Part shown: piece by piece, positions 1 through 12,175 of the stretch
Numbering within the stretch: the first letter of the stretch is position 1
How the letters are laid out: the number at the start of each line of letters is the position of its first letter
DNA from: Pleodorina starrii
Taxonomy: Eukaryota > Chlorophyta > Chlorophyceae > Chlamydomonadales > Volvocaceae
NCBI GenBank assembly: GCA_030267565.1
Contig: BRXU01000016.1
Span: 560,501 to 624,500, forward strand
Reading direction: 5' to 3'
DNA: 64,000 bases
Position numbers and translations under genes: made by a program
The notes under the pieces: model-generated
Told to the model about the DNA's origin: nothing
Seen by the model: the letters and a program-made list of their open reading frames with translations, nothing else
The model's database searches: none

Positions 1-127
1 CAGGAGTAGAGCAGCGCCCTCACTGCCCTCAACCCACCACCACCACAGCCGCCACCCCCCACCCCCCACTCCCATGGCCACGAGTCTGACCTGGGGACAC
101 GTTGTTTCCTCGCCCGTTTCCTCGCAG

Positions 128-348
128 GCGCCGGCATCCCGGACCTGGGAGACGCGGCGTCGTTGATCACCCACCCGGGCGCAGCCCCCGCCGGGGCGCT
201 GGTCGCCGGTGCACCCAGCAGCAACAACCTGACTCGCGACTTCGAGACCCTCTCCGTCAACGGCGTCGCCAACGCCGCCGCCGCCGCCGCCGCTGCCGCC
301 GCCGCGGCCGCATCCGCGCTGGAAGGCCGTGACGTTGCGGCGGCTTAG
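128..348 (+). CDS. 3' terminal exon of an unidentified protein (partial)
   Basis: A pyrimidine-poor but canonical CAG acceptor precedes an open frame of about 73 residues ending in TAG. The upstream exons lie outside the window. The frame requires one base from the previous exon. The translated end starts with AGIPDLGDAASLITHPG, then has SNNLTRDFETLSVNG, then an Ala run of about 13 residues, and ends EGRDVAAA. The Ala run comes from repeated GCC codons. I recognise no domain. The choice of exon rests on the acceptor, an uninterrupted frame and a composition typical of algal protein tails, so it could also be an unrelated open stretch. Confidence 0.4.
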
Positions 349-362
349 GAGGCCGGCTTCCG

Positions 363-411
363 GGTCCGTTCGCTAACGCCGTCTCCGTCTCCGCTGTGGT
401 ATCTTCTTTTC
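363..411 (-). repeat. Dispersed ~52-bp repeat, copy A
   Basis: Read on the minus strand it runs from AAAAGAAGATACCACAGCGG to GAGACGGCGTTAGCGAACGG and ends ACC. It aligns along its whole length with copies at 16130 and 19314. It lies just after the stop codon of the first gene. Confidence 0.8.
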
Positions 412-3400
412 GCCCCGGGCGATAGGGCAGTGGGGCACGGCGCGGCGCGGCGCCTTGCACGGCGGCGCGAGGCTGTGTTGGCTGGGCCACGTTTGGCTGC
501 AGGTGGATGTCTGCGATGCCGGAGAGGGGGTGGGTGGGTGGCGAGGAGTGTCCGGGGCGAGGAATCGGGCGGCGAGGAGGGTAAAAAATGATACCGCGAG
601 GAGGGCGAGGAGGGTGTGGCGGCGAGGAGTGGGCGGTGTGACGTCCGCTCCTCACGAGAATTAGGAGCAGTTAGACCGGGACGTGTGCGTGCAGTCGTGT
701 GCGCGCGGGCGGGCGGGCTGGCTAGCGGGCTCTGGTTGCATGGCAGGTGCAGCGCGGCCGTCCCTGGGGGGGGGCAGCCGCCGTGGCCTGTGTCCTGGCG
801 GTCCGTCCGATGAAGGGTGCGATGCCCGCCAGAGGGCGGCCCCGTTCCTTGGCCTGCGATCCGGCCCACGTGAGCTCACGGCCGTCCTCCGCTTGAGTTA
901 TTAGTCCCCAGTAGTTGGCCACAGGCTGGCAGCACAGGGGAAGTGGGCCGAGTGGGGTAAAGCTCCGGCAGATGCCCGCCCCACCTACGTTAGTATGTGT
1001 ATGTGTATGTATGTATGTGTGCGTGTGTGCGTGTCTCCGTGTGAGGACGGCCCGGGATGGGCGGGTGGCCATGGGCGGAGAGGCAGTGGAGGGATACGTG
1101 TACTGCTGCAACATGCTGATGGGCTGTGGCGTGTCTCTGGTTGCGGCGGGCGCCCCGGTGGAGCGGAGCCACACCGAGGGCGGGGCGGGGCGGGGCGTCC
1201 CCATCCGCGGCTTTCCCCAGCGGCGAGGGGCAGCGGCAGGGCGGATGCGGGAGGAGTGGAGTGGTGCCTGCGAGGGCACCGCTGGGTGGCTCGCAGCGGC
1301 GGCTTCAGCACTACGACAGATCCCTTGGGAACCCTGCTGGTGTCCTGCGCCGCGCCCCGCCCTCGGGCCTCGGGGGTTGTTGATTGTTGGGAGATGATCT
1401 GAGAGGGGTAGCTGCGTCATCAAGATGGGGGCTCCCGCTGGGGGGTAGCCGTCGGCGGCGGCGCCGGAAGCGGGGATCGTTTGTGGCAGTAGGTCAGTAC
1501 GGCAGATCGGGCATGAAGCGCCGAGCAGTCCTGCTTCCGATGCGCAGCGCCCCAGGGGGGGAAGGGACGCGGAATCGGGAAAACCTACTTGAAGAGGAGC
1601 GGAATTCGGGTTCGCGTTCCCGCTTCTCTCGGGCGGCGGTGTTCTCGCAGGAGGAGAGGGTGAATGGTGAGACTGGAGCGTGAGAGGAGAGGGCTGGAGG
1701 AGGAGGAGGAGGAGGAGGAAGCCGTGTCGTTCGATGCACGCGCGGCGGGGGAGGAGATGCAGTACGATGCGGGGGAGGCGGCATTGGGCTCTAAAGGGCG
1801 GCCGGCGGCGGTGACACGACGGCCGGGTTGGTGCATCGGTGACCGCTAGTGGCTTGCCACGGCGGAGAGTGTGCTGTACAGTACGACAGGGTTGGTAGGT
1901 GGGTACGACAGGGCGCAATGGCGTGCTGGGGTACGACAGTGCTGGGGTACGACAACACACCGTCACCGTGCCGGGTACAGGCGGAGGATTGAAAGGGGGG
2001 AATTCGCGCGCGTCTTGATTATTTTGCTCTTTTCTTCGTAGCAAAAGAAGTATGCCCCTTGATGCCAACGAGTAGGCGCAAGTCCCAGTTTTGGAAGGAG
2101 GGCCCCCGTTTCGCAAGTAGGTAACGATTTCGCCTTTGCGGAAATTTTGTGTGCGTGCGCCCCACACAACACAACACCACATCAAACACACCACACCGCA
2201 CCGCACCGCGATGCGGTACCTTTTGCCCGATAGTCGGCTCAATAGTCGAACCGCAAAAAATCGAAAGAAGAGGGAGAGGGAGAGAGAGAGAGAGAATCGG
2301 CATTGAGACGCCGCCACAGGTGTACGGAGTGGGGCGTTCGTTCGTACTAACTTTCTGATCTTCGCATCCGCAGGGGTGCGAAGCGAGCGTGTGTACGGCA
2401 TGCATGATGTTTTCCAAGCAACACCACTTCGCCAAGACCTTTCTTTTTCTGATGCATGGCGTGCTGTCATTGTGCGCATTAATCCCTTTTCTGCATCTGC
2501 GTACTTGGATCATGTACATCTGGCCCGTCGGGCCGCAATTTGGCCGGGTTCGGGTATCATGTCCAATTTTATGACTCGATCGCGGAACGGGACCAGGGCC
2601 GCGTCCTCCTCCTCCTCCCCGTCGTTCGGGCGTGCGTGCGTGCGTGCGTGTACGCGTCGCTTTCCATGTTGCTCGCGCCGTACGACTCGCAGTACGATCG
2701 AGACAACGGTCTGCCCGCTCATAGCGAGAAGATTCCGGTTTCACATTCCGTTAGGTTATTGCGTGCTTATTGCTTTGCCGCTCTTACGTGTTCTGCCCCA
2801 CGTGCCACATTCTCACGTGGCCGTACAAACCCACAGCACGGCTCAATATTAGAGCCCGCTGCTGCTGCGGTGTCGCAACCCAACCCATACACGCCCTCTC
2901 CCCACCGTGCCCGCCCCAGGCCCCGCCCTTCGGGGGTCCCATCGGGACCCCGCGCGTGTGTAGCCCCGGGTGATGTGAGTGCGTGGCGCTCAGACGTGCT
3001 CGCTTGGGGCTCAGTTCGCTTCGGCCGCGGTCCCTCTGCACGCACGTCCGTGTGCGTATGTGCGTGTGTGTATGCGTGTGCGTGCGCATATGTGTGTGTA
3101 TGCATGTGTGTGTGTGCGTGCATTGAGCGCAGGCGTGTCTCCGGCGGGGTGGTGCGCTGTCGCTGCCGCACGGGTGGTTTGTGGGCATCTGGTTTCATTC
3201 CATCCCAAGGAGCTCGTGGTGAGGTAGGCTCGTGCTCGAAGGAAGCTGGTGCATGCATGCATGTGTACGGGCTGCGGGGGCGGGGGCGGGGGCGGGGCGG
3301 GCAGCGCGCGGATGGCCACCCGCTGGGAGTGGGGCGCAGGCGAGGAAGGAAAGGTGGGGGGCCCACACGATTGCACTGTGTTGAGATCAGAGCGGAGCGG

Positions 3401-4490
3401 AGGGGTGATGAGGTGCGAATTGGTGGGGCTGCACGAGCGGGTTAAGGGAGGTAGAGGTCATTTTGGATGCATGGATGGGTGGGTGGGTGGGTGGGTGGAT
3501 GGATGGACGGACGGACGGGGGGCCCTGCGGAGCGAAGGACGTGCGTGCATGGGTCAGACTGGCCGACCCACCGACCCGTGGGTCTGTGTTGCGTTACGCG
3601 GCGAGGAGCCGCGCGCAGCAATCGGGGGCCGTTGCGCATGAGTGTCAGTGCGCGTCAGTGGCGGATCGGTGATGGTGGCGGCGACGGTGGTAATGGCGAA
3701 TGAACGGAATTGCGTGCGTGGAACAAGCCGGGGGCTGGTGGGTCCCTTGGCAGACCCTTGGTTTCTGTTCAAGGTTGGCGCTGAGGGCCCTGCCCGCCCC
3801 AAACGCATGTTTGAGTCCATGTGGCCGCATGTGGTGCTGTCATCGGATCCCTCTTTCCTCGCGCCACCCTCCCTCCCTCAATTCTTTACTGCCCTGTGGC
3901 CGGGCACCGATGGAGATCACTTTGGTTCCCCCGCCAATCTCCCGCACGCACGCACGCACGTGTGCCTACAACGTAGCATTGGAGCCGGCGGTGGGAGCGG
4001 TTGGGCTCCGGTCCCCTACATGAGCCCTGCCCCGCCCCGCCCCGCTCCGGCCCTGTCCTGTCTTGTGGCACGCGAAGTGCTCGGCACGCGCCGGGTTGGC
4101 GCATGCATGCGGCGGGCAGCGCGCATTTCTCCGGGGCGCAAGTCATTGCGGTGAGGCGAGGCGGGGTGCGTGGGCCCGGCCAAACCCATCCGGGCGCCCT
4201 CCCCCATTCCCCCGCCCGCTCCCACACGGACAGGCGCCGCCTTGCCTTTCATCGCTCGCTGCCATTAGCGTGCCATTAGCTAGTAAGGAGTGCAGCCGCC
4301 GTTTGGGCGGTGTGTGATTCTATCGGCATGCACTCGGTCGCATTTGTGGCCGGTGCGGTACGTCTGCTGGTTCGTTCGTTCCATTCATATCACGTTGATA
4401 GCGCAGCGTTCATTTGCAGGTGCAGAACTGAGGATGTGTGTGTAGGGTGAGGAAGAGGCCTTGGCCGCGCGTCTGTCAGCCTGCCTAGCA

Positions 4491-4538
<48 letters not shown>

Positions 4539-4539
4539 G
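4491..4539. repeat. CTGT tetranucleotide microsatellite
   Basis: About twelve uninterrupted copies of the unit CTGT between two genes. Confidence 0.95.
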
Positions 4540-5991
4540 CGTGCAATGCGGGGTCGTCCCGCGCGCGTGGTGTGCGGTGTAGGGGCAGCGGGCGGGCGCT
4601 GCACCGAAGCGGGCCGGAAGGAGCGGCGGAGATCGATTCGGTGCACATCCGAGCGCGCCCCCGGGAGGGAGCGAGCGAAGCCTGCCTGCCGCAGTTGAGC
4701 ACTAATGGCAGGGAGTGACTCCTGGTGCATAAATGGATGCACGGATTGATGTTTGGTTGGTCTTCAAGGCGCCAACCTCCCGAGGGGAGGGTAGGTGTGG
4801 GTTGGGTCTGCCTGGGGCGGGTGGCAGCGCCGGAGCGCATGCCCCATGCCGTACATCTGTCGTCCCGCAGACATTGCGTTTCTGTCGGCGGCGGCAGAGG
4901 TACGGCACAGGTACGTGCGCGGCGTGCGCATGTGTCTGCAGCACCTCTCAAGGTAGGCGTGAATGAGGTCATACAGTGTTGTGTTGCATGCATGCGCGTG
5001 TGGAGGGTCGTTTTCATTCTCCAAACGACAACCATCCGAAGGGCTGGGCGTCTGGCATCGAGGCAGTATCCCTGACCTGCTTGCTGCACTCCAAATGCAG
5101 CAGCAGAGCGAGCGTCATGAGAGGCGGGCGCGCCTGCGCCAAAGCGCAGGTGTGCCGTATCATGCCGTACTCCAAAGAAGGATCTGCCAAACCTTACAAA
5201 CTAGTAAGCCAAGTGTTAAGATATTTGTTGAGATCGCCAGGTGTGCAGCGTTGGCGCCCATTCCGGGCACACTTGAACCTTTTGAGCTGGCTTTCCGTCG
5301 TTCCGATTCTACGTTTGGTCTAGGCGCTTTGTTTTAGCGCAATCGTGCGTTCGTTTTTTTCCTATTTGCAAGCATCTAACATTAGCGCAGAATTTGCATC
5401 TGCATATCACATGGCACTGGAGTGCAAGCGTGCCTTATCGCGAAATGGCGCCGCGCGGCGTGGCCTCGTGTACTACGATATTGTAACATCAAATCAAAAC
5501 CACGGCCACCTGGATGCACGTGCTGCGCCTCTGCCTCCTGCAACCAATCGGACAGCTTTGGGAGGCATGGTGCCGGCCCGCCCATGATTCCATAATACAA
5601 AGATAAGAGGAGACAACCCTGCGACGAGGTCTTGCCGTCCAGGAACTCCAAGAGGATTCCAGCACGCCTGAGGATGCGGTCCGAGGCAAACACTATGAGC
5701 GGCCTTTGACCGGCCTCGCCGGGGAGCGGCGGAGGCACCGGTTCGGTATCGCGGCAGCGCTACACAACGCAGGCCTGACTTTCCGGTTTGCAGGTGCCTC
5801 GTGGCACCCGCCCGTGCCTCCGCCCGCCACCAACCCAGACCAGCCCAGGCCAGCCCTTGCAAACGCACACGCCCAGCCACGTCAACGCCCGCGTGCCACC
5901 GTTCTTCCGTCCTGCCCTGCCCTGCCCCGCGCCGCCACCGCCGCGCCACCCCACTGACATGCATGCGTGCACCGTACGGCAGTACACGGCC

Positions 5992-8900
5992 CTACCGCGG
6001 CGCCGCGCCGTACAGCAAGCCGCCCCACATCGACATCGCACCCGAGCAGAGCATACCCAACAGCCCCACCCCCAGAGCCAGGTACAGCAGACGATCCACC
6101 GCACTCACAGACCTCGCCGCCGCCGCCGGTGCCGTCGCCGCCACCGTCGGGCCCGCCGCCAGCGGCGCCGGCGCCGGCACAGCTTTCGCCGTCCGCGCCG
6201 TCGCCTTGGCTGCCGCTGCCTCGCGCGGTGCTGGGCGCAGAGATGCCTCCCCTCCTGCGGCCGGTGGCAGCGGTGTCGGCGGCGCTGGCGCGGCCTTAGG
6301 AGCCGGGGTTGCCGCAGCGACCTCCGCGACGGCACCTGCAGCCTTGAGGGCTTGGGGCCGTTGCCCGGGCGGCGCGGAGGAGGTGGGGGAGGAGGTCGGT
6401 TGGTTGACCGGTGCTGAGGCCTCGGCAGCTGTGGACGGAGCCGTGGCGCAGTCCGACGAGCCAGCAGAGAACGCCGCCGCCGCCGCCACCCCCTCCGTCC
6501 CTTGACGCGAGGTGGTGGATACTGCCGTCGTAATTGCCGTACGTGTTGTTGGCGACGATGTATCGGCGGCGTCGCCGCCGCGGGGCGGCGGCGCAACCGC
6601 CCGCCCAGCACTTCTGTCGTCCGCAGCTGCAACCGCGTCGCCGCTGCCGCCATCGGGCCGGGACGCTTGTACGGCACTCTCGTCCTTCTCGCCGCCGCTG
6701 CCACCGCCGTCGCAGCTTCCGCCGCCGCAGCAGCGTTGCCCCGCTTCGCACGCTTCTTGGCTGCTGCCGGCGCCGACCCCGCCACCGCAGCCTCCGCCGC
6801 CTCCGCCGCAGGACCCAGCCCCAGCCGCCGCAGCCGCCGCTGCTGCCGCCGGCGCGTTACAACCGCCGCCGCCAACCTCGCCCTCCCCACTAGCGGCGCC
6901 TCCGCAGTCGCCGCCGGCTGCCGTACAGGCACCCTCCCCGCAGCAGCTGCTGCCCCCAGCGGCGGCGGCACCGCCGCCGCCGCCGGCCGCCCCGCAGGTG
7001 CTGCTGCCGCCGCAGCAGCCAGGCGAGGACAGCGGCGGGACGCCCGGCGAGGCACCGCCACCCGGCCCCGGCTCCTCCGTGCCCGTGCTGCATCCCCCTG
7101 AGCCGCCGTTACCGTTACAGTTACCGTTACAGTTGTCATTACCGAGACCGTTAGCCAGCCTCGTGTTGTCCCCTGGCCCCTCACCAGACGCGCCGGGTGC
7201 ACCGTCGCCAGGCGGCGGGCGCTGGTCGAGCTGGTTGTGGTGGTGGTTGGGCCGGCGGTTGGAGAGGTGGTTGGGGTCTAGCGGTTGGGGCGCCCCGGGG
7301 TTTGTCGGGCTGGCACCGCTGATCCCGCTGCCGCAGCCGCCCGCCTCGTCGCGCTCGTCCAGTACGACGTTCTCAGGCCTGCATGCGGCATTGTACGGAT
7401 CAGCACACGTCAGCTGGGTGCCGAGCGAAGTGTTACCGTATGTGGGGCCGTGATGAGGGGCAGGGGCCCGATACACAAGATGTGGGACACAGATGTGACG
7501 AGACATGGGGTGAGAGATGAGATGGGGTGAGAGGTGAGAGATAAGAGATGAGAGACAACGAGCCACCCCTGCCGCCTGCATGACTCACCTGTACAGCCAG
7601 GCCGTTACGGTGCCCCGTACAGACCACCTGGAGGCTGCCGTAATCCGTACTTCAACAACGGAGCCCATAAGGCCCGGCTGCGGCTCCAGGAGCACCTGGG
7701 GGCAGCCGACGAAACAGCAGCAAAGGGAATGGATCCGGGTGGAAGCTACCTACCGTATGTTTGGTACCTACTGCACTGCACTGCACTGCACCGCGGGGCC
7801 CCTTCACCCGGCTGGGCCGCCCTCGCCTCAGCGACTTGGTTGCGGGCCTTCCTTCTCACCCACCCTCAACCACCCGCCCTCCCTCCCTCACCCCAACCCC
7901 CACCCACCCACCCACCCTCCCCACCCTCCCCCCCACCTGCGCATAGCTCCGTGTGTGTCCCACCAGGTGGTGTCCATCCGCCGCCACATCCACCACCACA
8001 ACCACCTGACAGCTGCCCACCAGACCCCCATACACGTCGCACCAGCCGTCCACCTCCGCGGCCAACTCCCGAGAACGCCGCTTGGCCTCGGGACCAGGCA
8101 CCCGCGGCCGCATGCGGGCGGCTGGCGTGCCGGGCCTTTTGGAGAAGAGATACGTGACGTACGGTATACGACACGTGAGGTGTGTCGTACAGGGGCGCGA
8201 CGGCGTGAGGGCCGGGGCGGGCCGAGGCGGGGGCGCGGGGTAAGAAGAAGATACCGCAGAGGAGGAGTGGGTGTGTATGGGTCGGCGGCGCGGCACGGCA
8301 GAGGGCAGGAAGCCAGAAAGGCTTCAGGAAGCAGAGAATGAGGCGCGAACAGCGGCAGGGCCAGGGTAAGGGTCTGGGTCAGGGCCGGGGAAAAAAAGAA
8401 AATATCGCAGCGGATCAGGGCCGGGGGGAAGAGACAAGGCAACCAGGAGTGTGTGCGCGTGTGTCTGTGCTCCGTACTCTGTTGTACCTGGGATAAAACT
8501 GGGAGATGTGTGTGTGCGGGAAGCGGTAGGTGCGCAGGAGGTCCAGGGTGGCGGTGTGGTCGTCGTGTGTCTCCCCGGGGAAGGCGGTGATGATGTCGGT
8601 GGCCAGCTCCATACCCGGCACACGGGTCAACAGAGTGTCCACAACCCGCCGGAACTCTGCGACCCCCGGGGGATGGAGGTTGAGGGGAGATCGAGGGGAG
8701 GTTGAGGGGAGGTTGAGGGAAGGTTGGGGTGGGTGCCCGGGGATAGGGCGGGAGCCCGTCAGCGATAGCACTGAGTGCGAAGGGAGGGTTGGGGGATAAC
8801 CCGTCGACACTCCATTGTACGGTATACTGCCGCGTGTAGGTAGGGCTGGGAGCGCATGTGGATGAGGGTGTGAACGTGAGTGCGTGATTGCATTTCCTCC

Positions 8901-9263
8901 TGCCATTAACCGACTCGTCCTCCCAACCACCAACAACCGCCAACCACCAACCGGCCTATCCCCAACCCCATCCCGCGTCACCCCGCCCCCCCGTACCCGC
9001 CACCGTGTACTCCCGCTTCATGGCCTCCAGTACGGCATCACTGCCGCTCTGTACGGGCACGTGAAGGTACGAGAAGACGCAGGGGTGCCGCAGCGCGGCA
9101 GAGAGGGCCTGATGGGGATTGGGGGGAGGGGAGCGATGGGGGCAAGGAGTAAGGACCGTGCGCGGGCGCGGGCGCGGGTAGGGAAGGCAAGGCCGGGAGC
9201 GCGGCAGGTCTTTGCTCCTTCTTGGGAGTAGTGGCATTCGCTTCAGGGGTATGTGTGTGTGTT

Positions 9264-9321
<58 letters not shown>

Positions 9322-12175
9322 AGAGCCCGGTACTGCGGTCGCTGCAGTCACTACGGCGGCAGCAACAGACACAGAAGGGAGACCGAGAACATCACTGCCA
9401 CTGCCACTGCCACTGCCACACGACACCGCAGCAGCAACACCAACTCGAGAGTCCAACTGCGGCCCCAGAGCGCCTTTACGCCTTGTCCACTTGACGCCTT
9501 GTGCAGCGCCGTGACCGCGTCACCGCGTGACGTGGCAAACAAGGGAAGGGCCCCGCAACGCGCTCCGCAGTTTTCGGATCGTGTCGCCGCTTGGGTGGCG
9601 CAGTGCTCTTTCCGACACCTACCAGACTCCGACTCCGACTCCCAGCGTCCCAAGACGCTCCTTTGCACACAGGGATGCGGAAGAAAAACAGAGCAAGAGG
9701 CCCGCGCACCGATACATACGGCACTGCACCGTGTCGTACCTCTAGATGTTCCAGGACGTACGGCGGGTTAGTCATGCCGACCCGCAGCATGGTACGGCCG
9801 TCCGGCGGCAGTACGGCAATGAGGGCGTCCAGCAACTCTGGCAGCGAGGAGCCGATGTCGCGCCTGTCGGCCCCGGGGGGAGGGTGTGCGGGTGCGCGTG
9901 TGTGTCCAGAAAGCCACGTATGTTTACAAACACACACATACACACACATACACACACACACACACACATACACACACACACACACATATACACCTGGCTC
10001 CGGCCTATCCATGGACTCCCGCCCGCCCGCCCGCCCCGCGGGTCGGAGATCTGATCTTGCCGTACTCACCCGTAAGCCCCCGTATCTTCGGAGCTGAGCC
10101 AGATCTCCCGTACCTGCCGAGTGGCGAGGGCATAAAGAAAGTTGGTTTCGGATCTGGCGGGATCTACCGTACATGTCATTAGCCCGACATCTTTACGGGA
10201 TCTCCCCCACTGAAGCCTCTCCCACTGGCCCACGGGTCGATCCCACTCAGCCCCTCCCCCACTGACCCATGGGTCGGCCGCCGCTTGGCGCACCCTCTCC
10301 GCCAGCGCCGCGGGGTCGTATGAGCCCAGGTGGCCCCGCGCGTGCTTGGTCTTGCAGTAGGTGCAGGCGCCCAGACAGCCGGTGGAGATGGGCACGATCT
10401 CGATGTGCCGGTTGCGCCGCACCTGCGAAACACCGACCCACGGGTCGGCGGCTGCTCTGGCTTGTGCTACGCACCGTCAGGAGGATACCTGTCACCCCAA
10501 GCTCTGGGGCCCGCCCCAGACCTCTCCCGTGTCCCGCCCGCACGCGAACGCGGCTTCCCCGTGTGCCCCCCTCCCCCAGTCCCCCGGGTACGGTAAGTTT
10601 ATTTCTAACCCTTTCCAACATCTCGACGCCTGCCGCCCCCTGCCTTTGCTGCGGTTCGGGCCGGCTCCCCTGCCGTACCCCGCCGCGCCCTGCCGTACCT
10701 TTGGCAGGTCCAGCCGCGGCAGGTGCTTCTTGGCCAGCAGACTGACGGTATTGCCGCGGAGGGTCTCCTCCACCGCCTCAACCACGCGGTCGATCTGGGT
10801 CACGCCTGGGACCCACGGGTCGGTCGGTAGGTCGGTCGGCGGGGTGAGAGTGGGTGGCATTGGGTGAGCTGGCAAAGAAGACGACGAACCGCGGCAAAAT
10901 AACAGAGGTGCAAATGACAGAGGTGCGATGTTTGTGGGCGAGGGTTGGAGGGCCGCAGCGGCGGGCCACACAGGCTCAGGACGCGACCGGGGCAAGGGCA
11001 GGGCCGGGAGGGGGGGCGGGGCGGCGCCGGGTAGGTTTCAAAAGAGGCGGGAACTAGCCAGGCGGGAGAGGCAGAAACCTCTTAACAGGATAGACAACTG
11101 GTCCGCTCGCCCCTAAGCCACTCACTCACTCACCCACTCAGCCACTCACCAAGCCACTCCCTCCCTCCCTCCCTCACTCTTCACTCACCCAGCACACTGA
11201 CCCCCTGAAGCTCCGGCAGCTTCTTGTCACCCTGCGGATACGGGTCGAGATACGCGTAGGGAATTGGCGGGGCCATGTACTGTACTGCCATGTACAGCAG
11301 GGCGCCGTACCTGCGGTACACAGCCCGCCACCAGCAGCCGCTTGCCGCCCGCCCGCCCCGCGTTGATCAGCGACGTCATGCCCGCCTGGCTGGGTCCCTT
11401 GACGGTGCACGAGTTGATCAACCAAAGGTCCGCGGAGTCGCGGGACGTGTCGTCCACCAGGCTGTACGACAGTCGTTACACCGACGGAGTCGGGGGGCGG
11501 GGCGGACGGCGGGGGAGGAGCGGAGGGCGCGGTGTGGGAAACTACGCGCCTGGGAATGTTCACGTGCTCGCGTCCGCCTCCAAATGCGAATTTGAAAGAA
11601 GAACAGGGGAAGTGGAGGCGGAAGCACGGCGGCTTGGCTGTCCGGGTGTGTGCAAAATGCAGGGTACCGACTGGTACCCACGTGCGCATTCCATCTCAGA
11701 CGGCACGTAAGGTCAGTCGGAGCGAGCTTCTGGGTTGCTCTAAGGGCCGCGAAAGTCACCCAGGTGCCGTCAAGGAGCCGGCGCGGAGCGGCAGCCCTCG
11801 AGGGCAGAGCCCGGCCTCAAGACCGCCAGTGTACTGCCCGCGGAAGACACAGCCCCACAGATGAATGGCTCACCGATAGCCGTAGTCCAGCAGTTGACCC
11901 GCCATGTACTCGCTGTCGCTTATGTTGTGGGAGCAGCCAAACGTCTTGACCCACACGGCCTGCGTGCCGGGCAGGTGGCCGCTGCTGCTGCCGTTGCCAT
12001 CGCCGGGCTCCTGGCCTGCCAGCGGGCTGTCGCCAGCGGCGGCAGTTGCGGCTGCTGCACGCACGCGGCGGCCGAGGAAGGCGGGCTTTGCGGGGCGTGG
12101 TGCTCCTCCGTCGGCATCGACGCCGTCAAAAGAGTCCTCGATGTCGCCGACTTCGTCGGCGCAGGCCACTGTCAT
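5992..12175 (-). CDS. CDKAL1: CDKAL1-type threonylcarbamoyladenosine tRNA methylthiotransferase
   Basis: Radical-SAM enzyme that adds a methylthio group to t6A37 of tRNA; the family sits on the ER membrane through a C-terminal anchor. Twelve exons on the minus strand close exactly in frame (966 residues): 12175-11874, 11461-11311, 11231-11189, 10805-10699, 10422-10267, 10113-10070, 9863-9740, 9108-8997, 8656-8488, 8135-7937, 7695-7589 and 7378-5992. The N-terminal MTTase domain has [29 protein letters not shown] and LVAGCVPQ, supplying the three cluster cysteines. The radical-SAM CxxxCxxC is in [33 protein letters not shown] and FPGETHDDH follow, then a TRAM domain (PGTPAARM to HLVGHT and beyond). 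The last exon holds about 460 residues, mostly Gly/Ala/Cys/Ser-rich, and ends with a hydrophobic segment ([20 protein letters not shown]), the expected tail anchor. Human CDKAL1 is near 580 residues, so almost all the extra length is the insert between TRAM and anchor. The ATG chosen is the first in an open exon. The gene shares a divergent promoter with the next gene. Confidence 0.93.
9251..9321. repeat. GT dinucleotide microsatellite in an intron
   Basis: Nearly perfect GT run inside intron 7 of the CDKAL1 gene (CA on the coding strand). A related CA/CATA run lies at about 9929-9993 in intron 6. Confidence 0.95.
10264..10275. repeat. Palindrome GACCCATGGGTC spanning a splice donor
   Basis: Exact 12-bp palindrome. 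On the CDKAL1 coding strand the donor of intron 5 (GTCAGT) begins inside it, so its left part codes for the exon end and its right part is the 5' splice site. The exon end is fixed by homology: ADPW joins [15 protein letters not shown] with no gap relative to other CDKAL1 proteins. Confidence 0.85.
10435..10446. repeat. Palindrome-family repeat GACCCACGGGTC near an acceptor
   Basis: Variant of GACCCATGGGTC with one changed central base, in the last bases of intron 4 of CDKAL1, 12 bases upstream of exon 5. Confidence 0.8.
10810..10821. repeat. Palindrome-family repeat GACCCACGGGTC abutting an acceptor
   Basis: Copy at the extreme 3' end of intron 3 of CDKAL1, four bases from exon 4; it overlaps the CCCAG acceptor. 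It is followed outward by GGTCGGTAGGTCGGTCGG-like degenerate repeats. Confidence 0.8.

Larger units (their letters stand above)
349..5991. other. Intergenic region between converging genes, repeat-rich
   Basis: No convincing gene was found. The stretch holds TG/TGTA microsatellites (about 995-1031 and 3045-3122), a TGGG/TGGA array near 3479-3510, a CTGT array and GC-rich low-complexity sequence. Long open frames on both strands here are compositional. Two TGTAA-type signals are consistent with 3' ends: TGTAA at 5482-5486 on the plus strand, and its complement TTACA near 5193 for the minus-strand gene that ends at 5992, which would give an 800-base 3' UTR. A minus-strand frame of 118 codons at 5382-5738 has a less biased composition than its surroundings but no recognised domain. 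Confidence 0.6.

Noticed and set aside
722..2479. 585-codon open frame on the minus strand
   Set aside because: It crosses CA/GT microsatellites and low-complexity GC-rich sequence, has no domain-like segment and shows no splice structure; it looks compositional.
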